Notes under the pieces: generated by a model
The model's input: only the letters and a program-made list of their open reading frames with translations
Databases searched by the model: none
What the model was told of the DNA's origin: nothing
Made by a program: the position numbers and the translations under genes
Shown: positions 1-10,103 of the stretch, piece by piece
Layout of the letters: each line of letters starts with the position of its first letter
Position numbering within the stretch: position 1 is the stretch's first letter
DNA from: Calendula officinalis
Taxonomy: Eukaryota; Streptophyta; Magnoliopsida; Asterales; Asteraceae
Reading direction: 5' to 3'
Assembly: GCA_963853835.1 (NCBI GenBank)
Contig: OY970825.1
Location: forward strand, 83,165,942 to 83,229,941
Length of the DNA stretch: 64,000 bases

Positions 1-600
1 TAAGTGAAATAGGTTATGTGCAAATATATGAAGAGGCTTAGCTTGATTGGTAGCAACAACTCGGCTTGATTGGTAGCCGAGGATTAAGAAGTCAGTGTCA
101 GATGGATAACGGCTGGGCATAGTGTATCGACAATCGCGGTATTCGGACTTTACCTGTATTTGTTGCACATAAGGGGGTTTACCGGGCTGTTGGGCACAGC
201 GCTATCGAGTACCGTCGTTGGGCCGACGATGGGTTTAGGCTCCGGCAGGACCACCGATCTGCCTGAACAGAACAGTCGTTAAGTGGTTACGTGGTTATGT
301 GGATTTTCGATCGTGGAGATGTTGTACTTTACATAATTTGTAGATTATGTTCATTCACTTAGCTTTATGCTAATCCCTCCCTCGTTGACTTTTTTCAGAT
401 TGATCGGTGCTTTGGACGGAATGAGTGACCAAGCTCAATTGGATATGTTTTGTAAAATGATTCATGTCTTTTGTTAGCACCGTTTAAACAACCTTGTTAT
501 TTTGGGACGTTTGGATAGTAAACCTAAACCTAGAACTTATTATTATCTTTATGCTTCCGCGCCTTAAAATAAAACGCTTCCTAAATTTTGCGGTGTTACA
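1..600 (+). repeat. 3' part of 5' LTR of element A
   Basis: The segment ends in GCGGTGTTACA at 600, directly before the PBS, and repeats at about 9488-10103. It includes two copies of a TTGATTGGTAGC unit (about 43-84). The second can fold as CTCGGCT-loop-AGCCGAG. The core ATTCACTTAGCTT near 353 recurs in the other plus-strand LTR families of this window. Confidence 0.85.
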
Positions 601-603
601 CCT

Positions 604-615
604 TGGTATCAGAGC
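604..615 (+). promoter_or_regulatory. Primer binding site of element A (tRNA-iMet type)
   Basis: TGGTATCAGAGC follows the LTR end at 600 after three bases. It is the standard plant LTR-element PBS complementary to the 3' end of initiator methionine tRNA. Confidence 0.9.
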
Positions 616-737
616 TTCGGTTTGGCGACGGATACAGATTTAGGTGCTTCATTTCCATATCGCGGCTTGAGTTTGGTCAAGCATTCCGGGCGAGCGGGAA
701 TAGAGCAACGGTGAATGAAGTTAATGGTAGTTAGTAT

Positions 738-1037
738 TGTGAATCCTTATGTATCGATTAAGCAACAGATTAAGCACTAACAATGATGAATTGGAAGAAC
801 AAGAAGGGAAGAACAATGTGAAGCTTTGCAAAATAACGTACGATCGATTACAAATGTCGGCAAGCTTAAACCAATATTAGGTTACAACTAGGTATTTATA
901 CCTAGGCCTAATATTGACTAATGACATGTTTAACCCCTAGACTATTTATTACATAAATGGTCCCTAGACTATTGATTACAATCAAAGTGTCACATTACAC
1001 CGCTTGACTATTGAATACACTAAAATGTGACCCAACA
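738..1037 (-). repeat. 3' LTR of element H
   Basis: This is a 300-bp LTR, left copy. It matches 6405-6704 except for about six substitutions by eye, so the insertion is fairly recent. The TSD AGTAT lies immediately left at 733-737. Confidence 0.95.
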
Positions 1038-1051
1038 ATCTCCCCCTTTGT
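1038..1051 (-). promoter_or_regulatory. Polypurine tract of element H
   Basis: On the minus strand AAAGGGGGAGAT runs directly into the 3' LTR, as expected of the plus-strand primer. Further GGGGGAG-type tracts occur inside the element at about 1449 and 1332. Confidence 0.8.
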
Positions 1052-1639
1052 AACAATAGTCTGGGAAGCATATCTTCGAAGTCTTCATCTTTAGCAAAAG
1101 CCTAGCCTTGTAAATTTTTCGTTGTATAGTGATGTATCAGGATCAAGCTTGAGCTTTGTTAACAACAAAAGGTATTTTGAAGACTTTACTTTGAAGATAC
1201 ATATTGATTGACCAAAACTGAGACCCATAATGATAGAGAGATTAACAGCGGAAGTCTTTTCTTGAAGTTTATGGCTTTATGTCGATCAATGATTCTTAAT
1301 AATTGTTGTTCGGGAAAATTGTTGATAAGGTTTATGCTCCCCCTCAAACAGACAACTATTTCTTCATGGAGTCTTCGGTTCCTTGTTTACTCTACCTTCA
1401 CTGGTGCATATGTGTCTTTTTGATGTGAAGTAAGTTAGGCTAATACATTCTCCCCCTCATGATGAACAAGATTTATCTGACTCATCATTTAATAGGAAGA
1501 AACTCCGAAGCTTATGGATGAAAATGTGTTGAATAATGATATATTCATATTTTGAATGAATCAATATATAACACATTTTACATCCTAGTCAAATAGGGTA
1601 AACCGGGATCTCATAGATTTCCCGTTAACACGACAGTTG

Positions 1640-2830
1640 AAAAACTGTGTGACCTACGTTTAGTGTTGGCTTTGATGTTAGCACTGGTAGGATTTCCATT
1701 CAATCATCGTAGAATACCAATAAGTTTGGTATCACTATGAATGTTCCGGCAATATCACTAGGATATGCTTGGTGGAATGCCTGTGTCCTAGAGAAATTTA
1801 ATTCGGTTCTAGACTCTATACGTGGACAAACGAATGCGAGGACTGGAGGTAGGTCCTCTTTTTCAAAATCAACAATCTCCAAATGAGATGTCGATAGTAG
1901 ATGTGGTAATCTCCGTGATTTTGAAACAAGTACTTTTTGTACTTGAGTGGTCAGTGGGGGTTGTGCATTGCATCACTGGGTCCATGATGTCTGAATCAGA
2001 AAGCATCTTATGCAGTCTGATATAGATGTGGTTACCCGGTCTTTTGTTCAGTTTCGGGAGGGTTTTCCGTTTTCTTTAACCCTTTCTCACACACTCCTCA
2101 CTCAACTCACTTTTTCATTTTCAACCACACCCTCATTTTTGTGTTACCATGGGATAAGTTGATTTGCACCCCTTACTTCATACCCCCTCTCAATGTTTAC
2201 CTCAGCGTACCCCAATCAAGATCCCACGATACTTGATTCTGCTCACCTAGACCTAGGACCCTCAATTTTTAGTTCCTATATTGTCGGTGGCTCCGGGGAA
2301 GATCATGCTGGATATAGCAGATCATAGGAGTAATTTGAGAGTGGTCTATTACGCTCATGTGCATTTTAATCATCTTTTTTAAAAATGTTTCATTTTAGGA
2401 GTTTCACATGGACTTTTGATTCAAATGTGTGACCTGCATTTAGAGTTGGCGTGATTTTAGCTCTAGCAGGATTTCCACTCGATACTCGTGAAACATCCAA
2501 AATGTGATGCCACTACAAGTGTTCCGATGGATTCAGGGAGATCCATTTTTGTAGTGCAGGTCCTATATTGAAAGATTCTTGAGGGTAAGAACTAGACATA
2601 CTGTGCATACAAAGCGACTTAACCCGGGGCAGGAGGTTATTATGTTCAAATACCGACAAACTCCGAATGAGTAGTCAGTAGATTTTGTGCTACGTCCCCT
2701 AACGAATTGAAACAAATTCCTGTTGAGAGGAATTTGAGTGGTTCGTGGTGGTGTGCATTTGCTATACTGGGCTAGTAAAGTCTAGTGAAACATTCAACGT
2801 ATGAATGATCACCCTTTATGTGTGTTTGCC
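1640..2830 (-). repeat. Diverged tandem duplication in the 3' region of H
   Basis: About 1640-2060 and about 2420-2830 are two diverged copies of one roughly 400-bp module in direct orientation. Shared landmarks in the same order are GTGACCT..TTTAG.GTTGG, GCAGGATTTCCA, AGTGTTCCG, GAATGAG and a TTTGAGTGGT..GTG.GCAT stretch. Neither copy has a convincing reading frame. The module lies between gag and the polypurine tract, where pol would normally be. Confidence 0.6.
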
Positions 2831-3447
2831 TGGTTTAGTGACAGTTTGGATGCACTCAAATGTGTGTTTTCTTGTTATTATCATGTTCTCACATCACCTT
2901 GCACTCACCTAGATCTATACCCTAGAGTTATACCCTCACATTTACCAATCGACTAAAAAGTATTTCCATTAGAAGGTAAGACCGGTTCTGGCAAACCATG
3001 GGAAGGTATTGTCTTTTGAAAGAAAATTCGTTTATTTATGCAATCGGGTATAAAATTTATAATTTGCAAAGTTTCTCCCCTGGAAATACTAATTCTCTCC
3101 CTAGAATTATTATTTCCCCCCTCGACAAAATAAAGATATATAAAAGTTTGTAGATCAGAAATGTACCTTGTAACAGCAACAGAGGAGTGGAGAAGAGTTT
3201 TTACAGTTCTGTGTTTTCTGATTAAGAGCGGGTTTCAAGTTGATGTACTTGAAAGCCATTAAACAGTTAGGAACGGGTTATACACTTATGTGTGCATAAG
3301 CCATCGCTTGAAAGTGTGAGTCATATACTGAAATGTATATAAGTCATTCCTGCAAAACAAAACAAACAATTTTTGGTACCCATTTTTGTTTGGGTCCGAC
3401 ATTGTTAGTGTGGGAATGAAACCACCGATAAGATGTATCGATTTGAT

Positions 3448-5362
3448 TTAAAGATTTAGAATTCCAAGAAAAACTGAAACTTGATGTTTCACTTTCAAAA
3501 TATTCCAGGGAATTATTTGAGATTTTGGGGTTTTAGGAACCCATATTTCTTTTAAGAGCGGGGGTGTTTTGTAAACAAAATCAGGAGTTGTTTTTGGCAC
3601 TTGTGTAAAAGTTGTTTTAGGTGCCAAGGAAAGTAAATCTTCTCTCGAGTATTTTAAAGATTTAGATTTTGAAAAGATTTTCTTTGAAGGAGTAGAATGC
3701 TTCAAAACGGTTGTGGATTTAGACTTATCCATCTGAGAATGCTTAAGTCTAGAAGAGGAACCTAATTTGTTTGGACTTTTAGGTGTGAAATTTCCTCTAA
3801 TAACTTGTTTAAGACCATTTAATTTCTTATCAGAGTTTAGTGGAACCGTTGATCTCCTAGGCTTAGGTTTGGTAGAGGAACTTACTTGTGATTCGGTTTA
3901 GGTTTAGAATTTCCTTTATTAACCTGAGATTGCTTGATTGTATATAAATCACGATATGAAATTACAGGAGTAAACATTCTGGAGTTATTACATTTATTCT
4001 TTGCAGTTAAAGGAGAATCTAAGTTCATAGATGTACTAGGCTTTTTAAGCTTCTGAAGATGAGATGAGTTAGATTCTAAATTTTGAATTTGTATATTCAA
4101 CCTTTGTTTCTCTTCATCAAAAGATTTATGTGTTTCAACAATTTTATTTTCTAATTCAAAAATTTTGGTTTGCAAAACAGATTTTTCTTTATCAAAAGAC
4201 TTTTGTGTTTCATCGATTTCAGTTTCCAATTGACAAATTTTCTTTTCTAGAATTAGATTTGGAACATAAATCTTTGGTGTAACCTTTTGTTGAATAACAG
4301 CGTTGCCTTTAATTTCAAATTCTTCTAGAGTCATGATTGGAGAATATTCATCATATTCGAATTTGGGCTTTTTAGTTTCATATGTTTTATATAATTCAAC
4401 ATAGTTGAAACTAATTTGTGCATTCTCCTTCTTTGCTCTGTTGAATGTCTCAATCTCTTCTTCCTCCTCAGTCATTCTAATGAAGCTCTGCCAGATATCT
4501 AGATGCATGTATTTCTAATCATATAATGTTGGAAGCACAACACACGCCTTGCGAAGATATTCTGGATTATCAGCTCCTAACCCTTCTTTTGAATTGAAGT
4601 ATTTGAACTCTTTAGGCTTATTCAAATGAATGGTTTGATCCGTGTGTCCTCTTTTGGCGATCAATTCTTCAAGATTTTTGATGTGAGAATTCAATTGATT
4701 GTTTTCATTTTTAAGTGTATTTATAATATTCTGCTTGCTGTTCATTTCGTTTGATGAATTGATGTGATTTTCATGTAATGTTTCAGATAGTTCTTTAATT
4801 TGAGAGTTTAAAGATTTAAACTGTTTTTCATTATCATCAAATTCTTGTTGTTTATGTTCCAACCAGTTTTTAGTTATCTGATATTCATGAAATGTGGCAA
4901 TATACAATTTGTAATATTTATCATTTTGATCGTTTGAAATTGTATTTTGAGAATTTCTAAGATTGGTGATTTCAAGATCTTTTTCTGAGATTGTAAGAGA
5001 CAAATTTTGAATCTCAGAGTCATATTGGTCCTTTAATTTTGATACTTGTGTTTGTAAATCCAGATTTTCTGCTTCAAAATTTTGATTTTGTGTAATACGA
5101 TAAACAAGTTGTTCACCTAAATAAGCAAATTGTTCACGTTCATTTTCTAAATCATTCAAACGTTCTAAAAGTTTAGTATTTATCTCTTTTCAAGTAAAAT
5201 TGTTTGTTTTAAAGAATCAATTTTAGAAATCAGATTGTTATCAAGACAAGTATCAGAATTAGTGGAATGATCATAATTAGATAAGAGAGAACTGATTACC
5301 TCGATTTCTTTGTTGGCTTCCTCATTGAAACGGTCAGAAACATCAGCATTCTCTCTTGTCAT
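3448..5362 (-). pseudogene. Coiled-coil gag-like protein of element H, broken
   Basis: The minus-strand reading frame starts at 5362 (MTRENADVSD) and is rich in heptad-like Leu/Ile/Glu/Asn stretches, giving a predicted long coiled coil over about 5159-4515 and again over about 4260-4040. The second stretch holds a near-duplicate pair, ETQKSFDKEK and ETHKSFDEEK, about 21 residues apart. The C-terminal part (3880-3448) is Lys/Pro/Ser/Thr-rich with repeated PKT and a WVPKT motif, as in linkers between gag and protease of some plant Copia proteins. Damage includes an apparent frameshift near 5170, an in-frame stop at about 4512-4514 between LPTLYD and KYMHLDIW, and another shift near 3880. No CCHC zinc knuckle was found. 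Identification as gag rests on position and composition, not on a domain I could match. Confidence 0.6.
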
Positions 5363-5707
5363 CGTTTGTATGGGTTACGACCGAGGGAAAAAAATTAAAT
5401 TTGAAATTTTTTTCAAAAAGATCTCATATGACAAAGGACACTTTAAATATGTCCTAGATTTTCGAATTGGTCAAAAACGACGATCGGGTTAGAAACTGGA
5501 GCCAACCAAAGTTTGAAAATTGACCGAAAAATCACAAAAACGCAAATAAAGTGATTGAAACAGCTCTTTTTAGGCCGGGAGGTTGCGGTTTATCACAGCG
5601 TAGCCTTCGTCTCAAGCTTCGATTGGTTACTCGTGGGCTTGAAACGGACACCCAAGCTGAAAGATATGATCATTTTAGTATAGCCCCTTTTGTCACACGA
5701 TCTTGGG

Positions 5708-5960
5708 TTGTTCGGGCCAAGAAGTTTGTTCGGGCCGAGAACTTTTGTTCGGCCCGAGTTCTTAGTTCGGGCCGAGAACTTTGTTCGGGCCGAACTGTGA
5801 AAGTGTTCGGGCCGAATTGTGAAAGTATTCGGGCCGAACTGTGAAAGTATTCGGGCCGAGATCTTTCTTCGGTCCGAACTGTGAAAGTGTTCGGGCCGAA
5901 CTCTTTTGTTCGGGCTGAAGTGTAAAAGTGTTCGGGCCGAGCTCTTTTGTTCGGGCCGAA
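5708..5960. repeat. TTCGGGCCGA minisatellite in the leader of H
   Basis: At least twelve copies of TTCGGGCCGA, sometimes with one change, are spaced mostly 20-25 bases apart, joined by AACTGTGAAAGTG or AACTTTTGTT linkers. The array lies between the PBS (6391) and the gag start (5362). It is open on the minus strand as a low-complexity Arg/Pro/Ser/Asn peptide, which I regard as incidental. Confidence 0.85.
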
Positions 5961-6390
5961 CTGTTTTGCTGTTCTTGAGCAAGGACGAACGAACGAGCAC
6001 AACTATATTTTTCACTAAATCGATCCTAGTTTGCTCAATTCTTAACCAAATTGAATGATTCAAATCCCAAAATGCTCGAAAATGAAATCGCACAAGATGG
6101 TTAATTAAAATCGATCAAAACACAACAAATCAGATGATAATTTCGATTATACAGAGAAAAAAAATGTGTTTTTATGGTTTTCTTTAAAATCACAAAATTA
6201 GGATCAATTGTTGATGGATTCAATCGAAACTTGATTCTAAGATGCTTAGAATTTCAAGAGGAATGTAATGAACAAAGAATATAGACGATTTAATACCTCA
6301 AATTCCGATTTTGATTCTTGAGTTCTTCTTCAAAAACTTCAAAATTTGGCTTAATCTTCACTGATATGGATCGAATCAATTAAGACTTTT

Positions 6391-6402
6391 GCTCTGATAC
6401 CA
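6391..6402 (-). promoter_or_regulatory. Primer binding site of element H
   Basis: The plus strand reads GCTCTGATACCA, the reverse complement of the tRNA-iMet PBS, two bases inside the right LTR. This fixes the element's orientation as minus. Confidence 0.92.
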
Positions 6403-6404
6403 AT

Positions 6405-6704
6405 TGTGAATCCGTATGTATCGATTAAGCAACATATTAAGCACTAAAAATGATGAATTGGAAGAACAAGAAGGGAAGAACAATGTGAAGCTTTGCAAAA
6501 TAACGTACGATCGATTACAAATGTCGGCAAGCTTAAACCAATATTAGGTTACAACTAGGTATTTATACCTAGGCCTAATATTGACTAATGACATGTTTAA
6601 CCCCTAGACTATTTATTACATAAATGATCCCTAGACTATTGATTACAATCAAAGTGTCACATTACACTCCTTGACTATTGAATACACTAAAATGTGACCC
6701 AACA
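6405..6704 (-). repeat. 5' LTR of element H
   Basis: This is the right copy of the 300-bp LTR and the promoter-bearing one for minus-strand transcription. The TSD AGTAT follows at 6705-6709. It contains a TATA box inside a palindrome (see 6540-6582). Confidence 0.95.
6540..6582 (-). promoter_or_regulatory. TATA box inside a nested palindrome, LTR of H
   Basis: On the minus strand TATAAATA (6560-6567) sits at the centre of the palindrome CTAGGTAT-TT-ATACCTAG (6555-6572). A second pair of arms, AATATTAGG (6540-6548) and CCTAATATT (6574-6582), encloses it. TATAAATA is a canonical plant TATA box, so transcription would start about 30 bases to its left. The same structure is at 873-915 in the other LTR. 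Confidence 0.65.
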
Positions 6705-6763
6705 AGTATGTAGTTACTAACGATTGAAACTGAGCTTTGGTGAGATGTTGTGTTTTTAGCAGG

Positions 6764-6835
6764 AATGGCTACTAATAACAATGTGTTAGAGAACCCCCAA
6801 CCGAACGCGAACCCCGGGAACATTGGAGCATCGGG
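6764..6835 (+). pseudogene. Start of gag of element A, interrupted
   Basis: An ATG at 6764 opens MATNNNVLENPQPNANPGNI and continues to 6835, where a minus-strand LTR (TGTAACAC..) is inserted. The position downstream of the PBS, once the 738-6704 insertion is removed, and the Asn/Pro-rich start suit a Gypsy gag N-terminus. The rest of the gene is absent. The assignment rests on context; the peptide is too short for a domain match. Confidence 0.5.
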
Positions 6836-8285
6836 TGTAACACACCGATTTTTCAACCCAAATTAAAAACTTTTAAAATAAAGATTTAAGACTTTACAAA
6901 CCGAACATCCAAAGATATGGTTTAACTAAAACATTTGGAATAATTAGAAAGTACCAAAACCGGTGTTACAAATATATCAAAACTATAGTCTAGGGAATTA
7001 AATAAGTACACCGAGCTAATCCTTCCAAATGCTAACTACGGGCCGCCTAATCTTTAGCTCCTGAACCTGAGTACATAGTCAAAGTAAACGTAGTACGTGA
7101 GACAAATATTGTCTCGTGAGAAATATGGGTTTTAGACCCGGTTAGAAAATAATTTGCAATAAATTAATAATTAAATAATTAACAAATTGCACATAGTCAA
7201 TCAAACTCTAAGGCTTGCCATAAGCCAATCACATACGTAACGGGCCTCCCCGAAACAACTCCCCCGATATGGGTTATCTAGGTAAACTCTCCCGTTTCCG
7301 GGTTATCTATTTGCTCCCCCGATTTCCAGGTTATCTCAAACTCCCCCGATTTCCGAGTTATCTATTTCTCGACACACTACCCTTGCGCAGGGTGGTACCG
7401 CCCCAAGTAGGTGTCACTAACTCCCCCAACTTGTGTGGGTTATCTAGGATCCAATTGATTAGCTACCACATAACAAATCATCAACTTGGGTCAAAGCCCC
7501 ATATCATAACTCAATCATACTAGTGGTAACTAATCAAGTCAATCTACAATTCAATTCAATACAATTAGATTAAATTCATACTCTATCAGTTCAATCTTTT
7601 CTTTATTAAAAATATTTATCTAATAAAGACTCTAAAATAATTTCAATTCATAAAACATGGTTTACTATGTACTCAGAAAGATCACATGTACTCACCTTAG
7701 CAATGTTATCCAACACTTGTGTTTAAGAACACAATCCTTACTTCCAAATCGAGGAAGTACTCCCAATCACAAGGTCTTCTTGACCTAGCATCAATACCAT
7801 CACAAGAATCTAGTTATAATCCATAACCAACTACTAATTAGTCCATCTAAACATTTCTAACCACCAAGTTCATACAACTTGGTGGAAATCTCAAACCCTA
7901 GTTCAAGACTTCCATCACCAATTCCAACTCTAACTTGTACACATTGATTACAAGTCTACAAGGAGTGTTTTACACTCATGAAAGTTCATCTTCCCCAAAG
8001 ATGATATGGTGGGTTCCCAAAACCACCATTGTTACCCATACTAAGCTCAAAATGAAGGTAACTAAGTGAAATAAGCAAGAATTCTTACCCTTGATGCTTA
8101 AGTCCTTCAAGATGATGAAGATTTGAGCTCCAAGACTCCAAAAACCTTCCAAATGCTCTCAAAAACGGCTGCGCTAAGTCTAGGGTTCGTAGGTGTTATG
8201 AGCCCTAGCTTCTACACAACCTTATATACTCCAGACAGTCCTCGCGCCCCGCTCGCGTTTGCCTCGCGCCGCGAGGTGACGCGGG
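6836..8285 (-). repeat. Truncated LTR (family B-like), minus strand
   Basis: It begins TGTAACACACCG, the inverse of an LTR 3' end. It shares blocks in the same order with the solo LTR at 34395-38769: CCTGAGTACATAG, AACGTAGTACGTGAG, GGTTTTAGACCC, CTATGTACTCAG and CATGTACTCACCTTAGC. The right end near 8285 has no LTR terminus, so it was cut by the deletion that removed gag-pol of element A. No right TSD can be tested. The boundary is approximate. Confidence 0.7.
7254..7447. repeat. Tandem CTCCCCCGAT..GGGTTATCTA array in the truncated LTR
   Basis: Five to six degenerate copies of a roughly 26-33 bp unit, AACTCCCCCGAT-TTCC-GGGTTATCTA, lie between 7254 and 7447. An unrelated hairpin-forming stretch (ACCCT-TGCGC-AGGGT, about 7379-7393) sits between the fourth and last copies. 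The array lies shortly after the GGTTTTAGACCC block, the same place where LTR B carries its hairpin array. Confidence 0.75.
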
Positions 8286-8645
8286 ATCCACATTTGATGA
8301 TGATACGTGTATGTTTTATGAACCCTTATATTTTAGTTATTGTGATATGAGTAGTAGAAATATTTTGTGAGTGTCTTGTTCTATACTTGAGAAAATGAAG
8401 TTAATTGACTGATTGGTGACACCCTAGCATGCTATGAAAACTGATATTGATTGTAAGTTATTAGGGTAAAAGTTGAAAATGTTGAAAACAATAGCAAGTA
8501 AATGACAAATTGGATGTGAGTTTTGATTTGAGCATGTGTGTATGAAATTGATCAGAATAAAACCGTAGATTATTGTTATAAGTTCTTGTAGTTTCGATAT
8601 TGTTGTTGGATTCCGAGAACGGAATCCTTTAAAGGAGGGTAGAGT
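8286..8645 (+). other. 3' internal tail and polypurine tract of element A
   Basis: This non-coding tail precedes the 3' LTR. AAAGGAGGGTAGAG (8631-8644) is a good polypurine tract next to the LTR start at 8646. Just before it the hairpin GGATTCCG-AGAA-CGGAATCC (8609-8628) has eight perfect pairs. No pol motif remains. Confidence 0.65.
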
Positions 8646-10103
8646 TGTAACATCCTAAAACCGGCCTAGTAGTTTTATGTATGTATTGATATTCGATAAA
8701 TACTTAATTGACCTTATGTGAAGTGAATTGATTAAATGTTAAATGAATGGTTTGACCTTTTGTCCTTTTGTGATATTATAATCAAGGGATTAAAATTTCC
8801 GGTTTCTGAAATGTTTAAATGATTTTATGATATTAAAATTTTTAGATTCTTTTTTGAATTTCGTTTCCGAAAATGTATTCGTTTTTGAAAACAGAGCTCG
8901 TTTGGTATTTTAAATAAATTAACTACGAACATGACCTTTTTGATGTATTGTTAAAAATGGAAAACAACCAAAGTGGCCCCCTTTTTTGTGATTCTCGGCA
9001 GCCAAGAGAGGGAGGGGTGCCCTTCCTCCTCACTTTGTCATCTCCCCCTCTCTCTCTCTCTCTACCTTATCTTTCTCTTTCTTCTCTCTAGAAAAACTCC
9101 ATCTTCTTCTTTGTGTTCTTGAGCTTCCCAGGGAGATCTCTAGGTCGTTTCTTACTCCATCTTAAATCTAAACCCGTTTTTGAATAGGTCTTGAGGAACC
9201 GAGGAGGAGACAATATTAGCTCACTGGGTTGCAAGATTGAAAGTTACGGTGAGTGGATTTAATCTCCAACTTGTGTTTGGTTACAATTGGTTTGGTATTG
9301 CAGACTTGTGCCAAAAATGCAGGAATCATGTTTCTGGCAAGAGTTCACGTTCGTGAACTCTAGTCACATTCGTGAACGTTCACGTTCGTGAACTATTGTT
9401 AACGTCCGTGAACTCCGGGCAGCGGGTTTTCAGGTCCTTATTCTGGCGCGAATCTTTAATAGTTTGCTTGTTTGGTACCTATTTGATCATGTTAAGCGAA
9501 ATAGGAAATGTGCACGTATATGAAGAGTTTTAGCTTGATTGGTAGCAACAACTCGACTTGATTGGTAGCCGAGGATTAGGAAGTCAGTGTCGATGGATAA
9601 CAGTTGGGCATAGTGTATCGACAATCGCGGTATTCAGACTTTACTTGTATTTATTGCACGTAAGGGGGTTACCGGGCTGTTGGGTACTGCGCTATCGGTT
9701 ACCGGCGTTGGGCCGATTATGGTTTTAGGCTCCGGCAGGACCACCGATCTCCCTGAACAGAACAGTGGTTAAGTGGTTACGTGGTTATGTGGATTTTCGA
9801 TCATGGAGATGTTGTTCTTGCTTGTTGTGCTTTATATAATTTTTAAATTATGTTCATTCACTTAGCTTTGTGCTAATCTCTCACTCGTTGACTCTTTTCT
9901 GGTTGATTGGTGCTTTGGACGGAATGAGTGACCAAGCTAAATTGGATATATTTTGTAAATGAGTCATGTCTTTTGTTAACACCGTTTAAACAACCTTGTT
10001 ATTTTGGGACGTTTGCATTGTAAACCTAAACTAGAACTTATAATTATCTTTATGCTTGCGCGCCTTTAATAAAAAAACGCTTCCTAAATTGTGCGGTGTT
10101 ATA
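8646..10103 (+). repeat. 3' LTR of element A
   Basis: It runs from TGTAACATCCTAAAACCGG to GTGCGGTGTTATA (terminal C changed to T), 1458 bp. The start is preceded by a polypurine tract. The last 600 bases repeat the window's first 600. A pyrimidine tract with a (TC)n run lies at about 9047-9065, and a palindrome cluster at 9341-9414. Confidence 0.85.
9341..9414. repeat. CpG-centred palindrome cluster in LTR A
   Basis: GAGTTCACGTTCGTGAACTC (9341-9360) has 9-bp perfect arms. It is followed by GTCACATTCGTGAAC (9363-9377), GTTCACGTTCGTGAAC (9378-9393) and GTTAACGTCCGTGAAC (9399-9414). All are variants of TTCACG..CGTGAA. Confidence 0.85.

Larger units (their letters stand above)
738..6704 (-). mobile_element. 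Gag-only LTR retrotransposon H, nearly intact ends, minus strand
   Basis: Two 300-bp direct repeats (738-1037 and 6405-6704) run TGTGAATCC to GACCCAACA and differ at about 6 positions by eye. They are flanked by the 5-bp duplication AGTAT (733-737 and 6705-6709). On the minus strand a tRNA-iMet PBS (6391-6402) abuts the right LTR and a polypurine tract (1038-1051) abuts the left LTR, so transcription runs right to left. The only coding relic is a coiled-coil gag-like protein (3448-5362). No protease, integrase, RT or RNase H motif is visible in the 5.4-kb interior. The size and short LTRs suit a Copia derivative, but without pol the superfamily is inference. This matches the described TR-GAG class of non-autonomous plant elements. 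It is inserted in the leader of element A. Confidence 0.88.
1..10103 (+). mobile_element. Broken Ty3/Gypsy element A (5' end outside window)
   Basis: This is a plus-strand LTR retrotransposon reconstructed from its parts: the end of a 5' LTR (to 600), a PBS matching initiator-Met tRNA (604-615), the first gag codons (from 6764), a 3' internal tail with a polypurine tract (8631-8644) and a 3' LTR (8646-10103). Positions 1-600 align along their length with about 9488-10103 at roughly nine identities in ten by eye. Almost all of gag-pol is missing, apparently deleted between the insertion at 6836 and about 8285. Two later elements interrupt it (738-6704 and 6836-8285). The PBS type and long LTRs suggest a chromovirus such as Tekay; that lineage call is inference because no pol remains. 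The left TSD lies outside the window. Confidence 0.8.

Noticed and set aside
5551..6093. Long overlapping frames on both strands around the TTCGGGCCGA repeats
   Set aside because: The repeat lacks stops in several frames at once, so the open frames are a by-product of the minisatellite.
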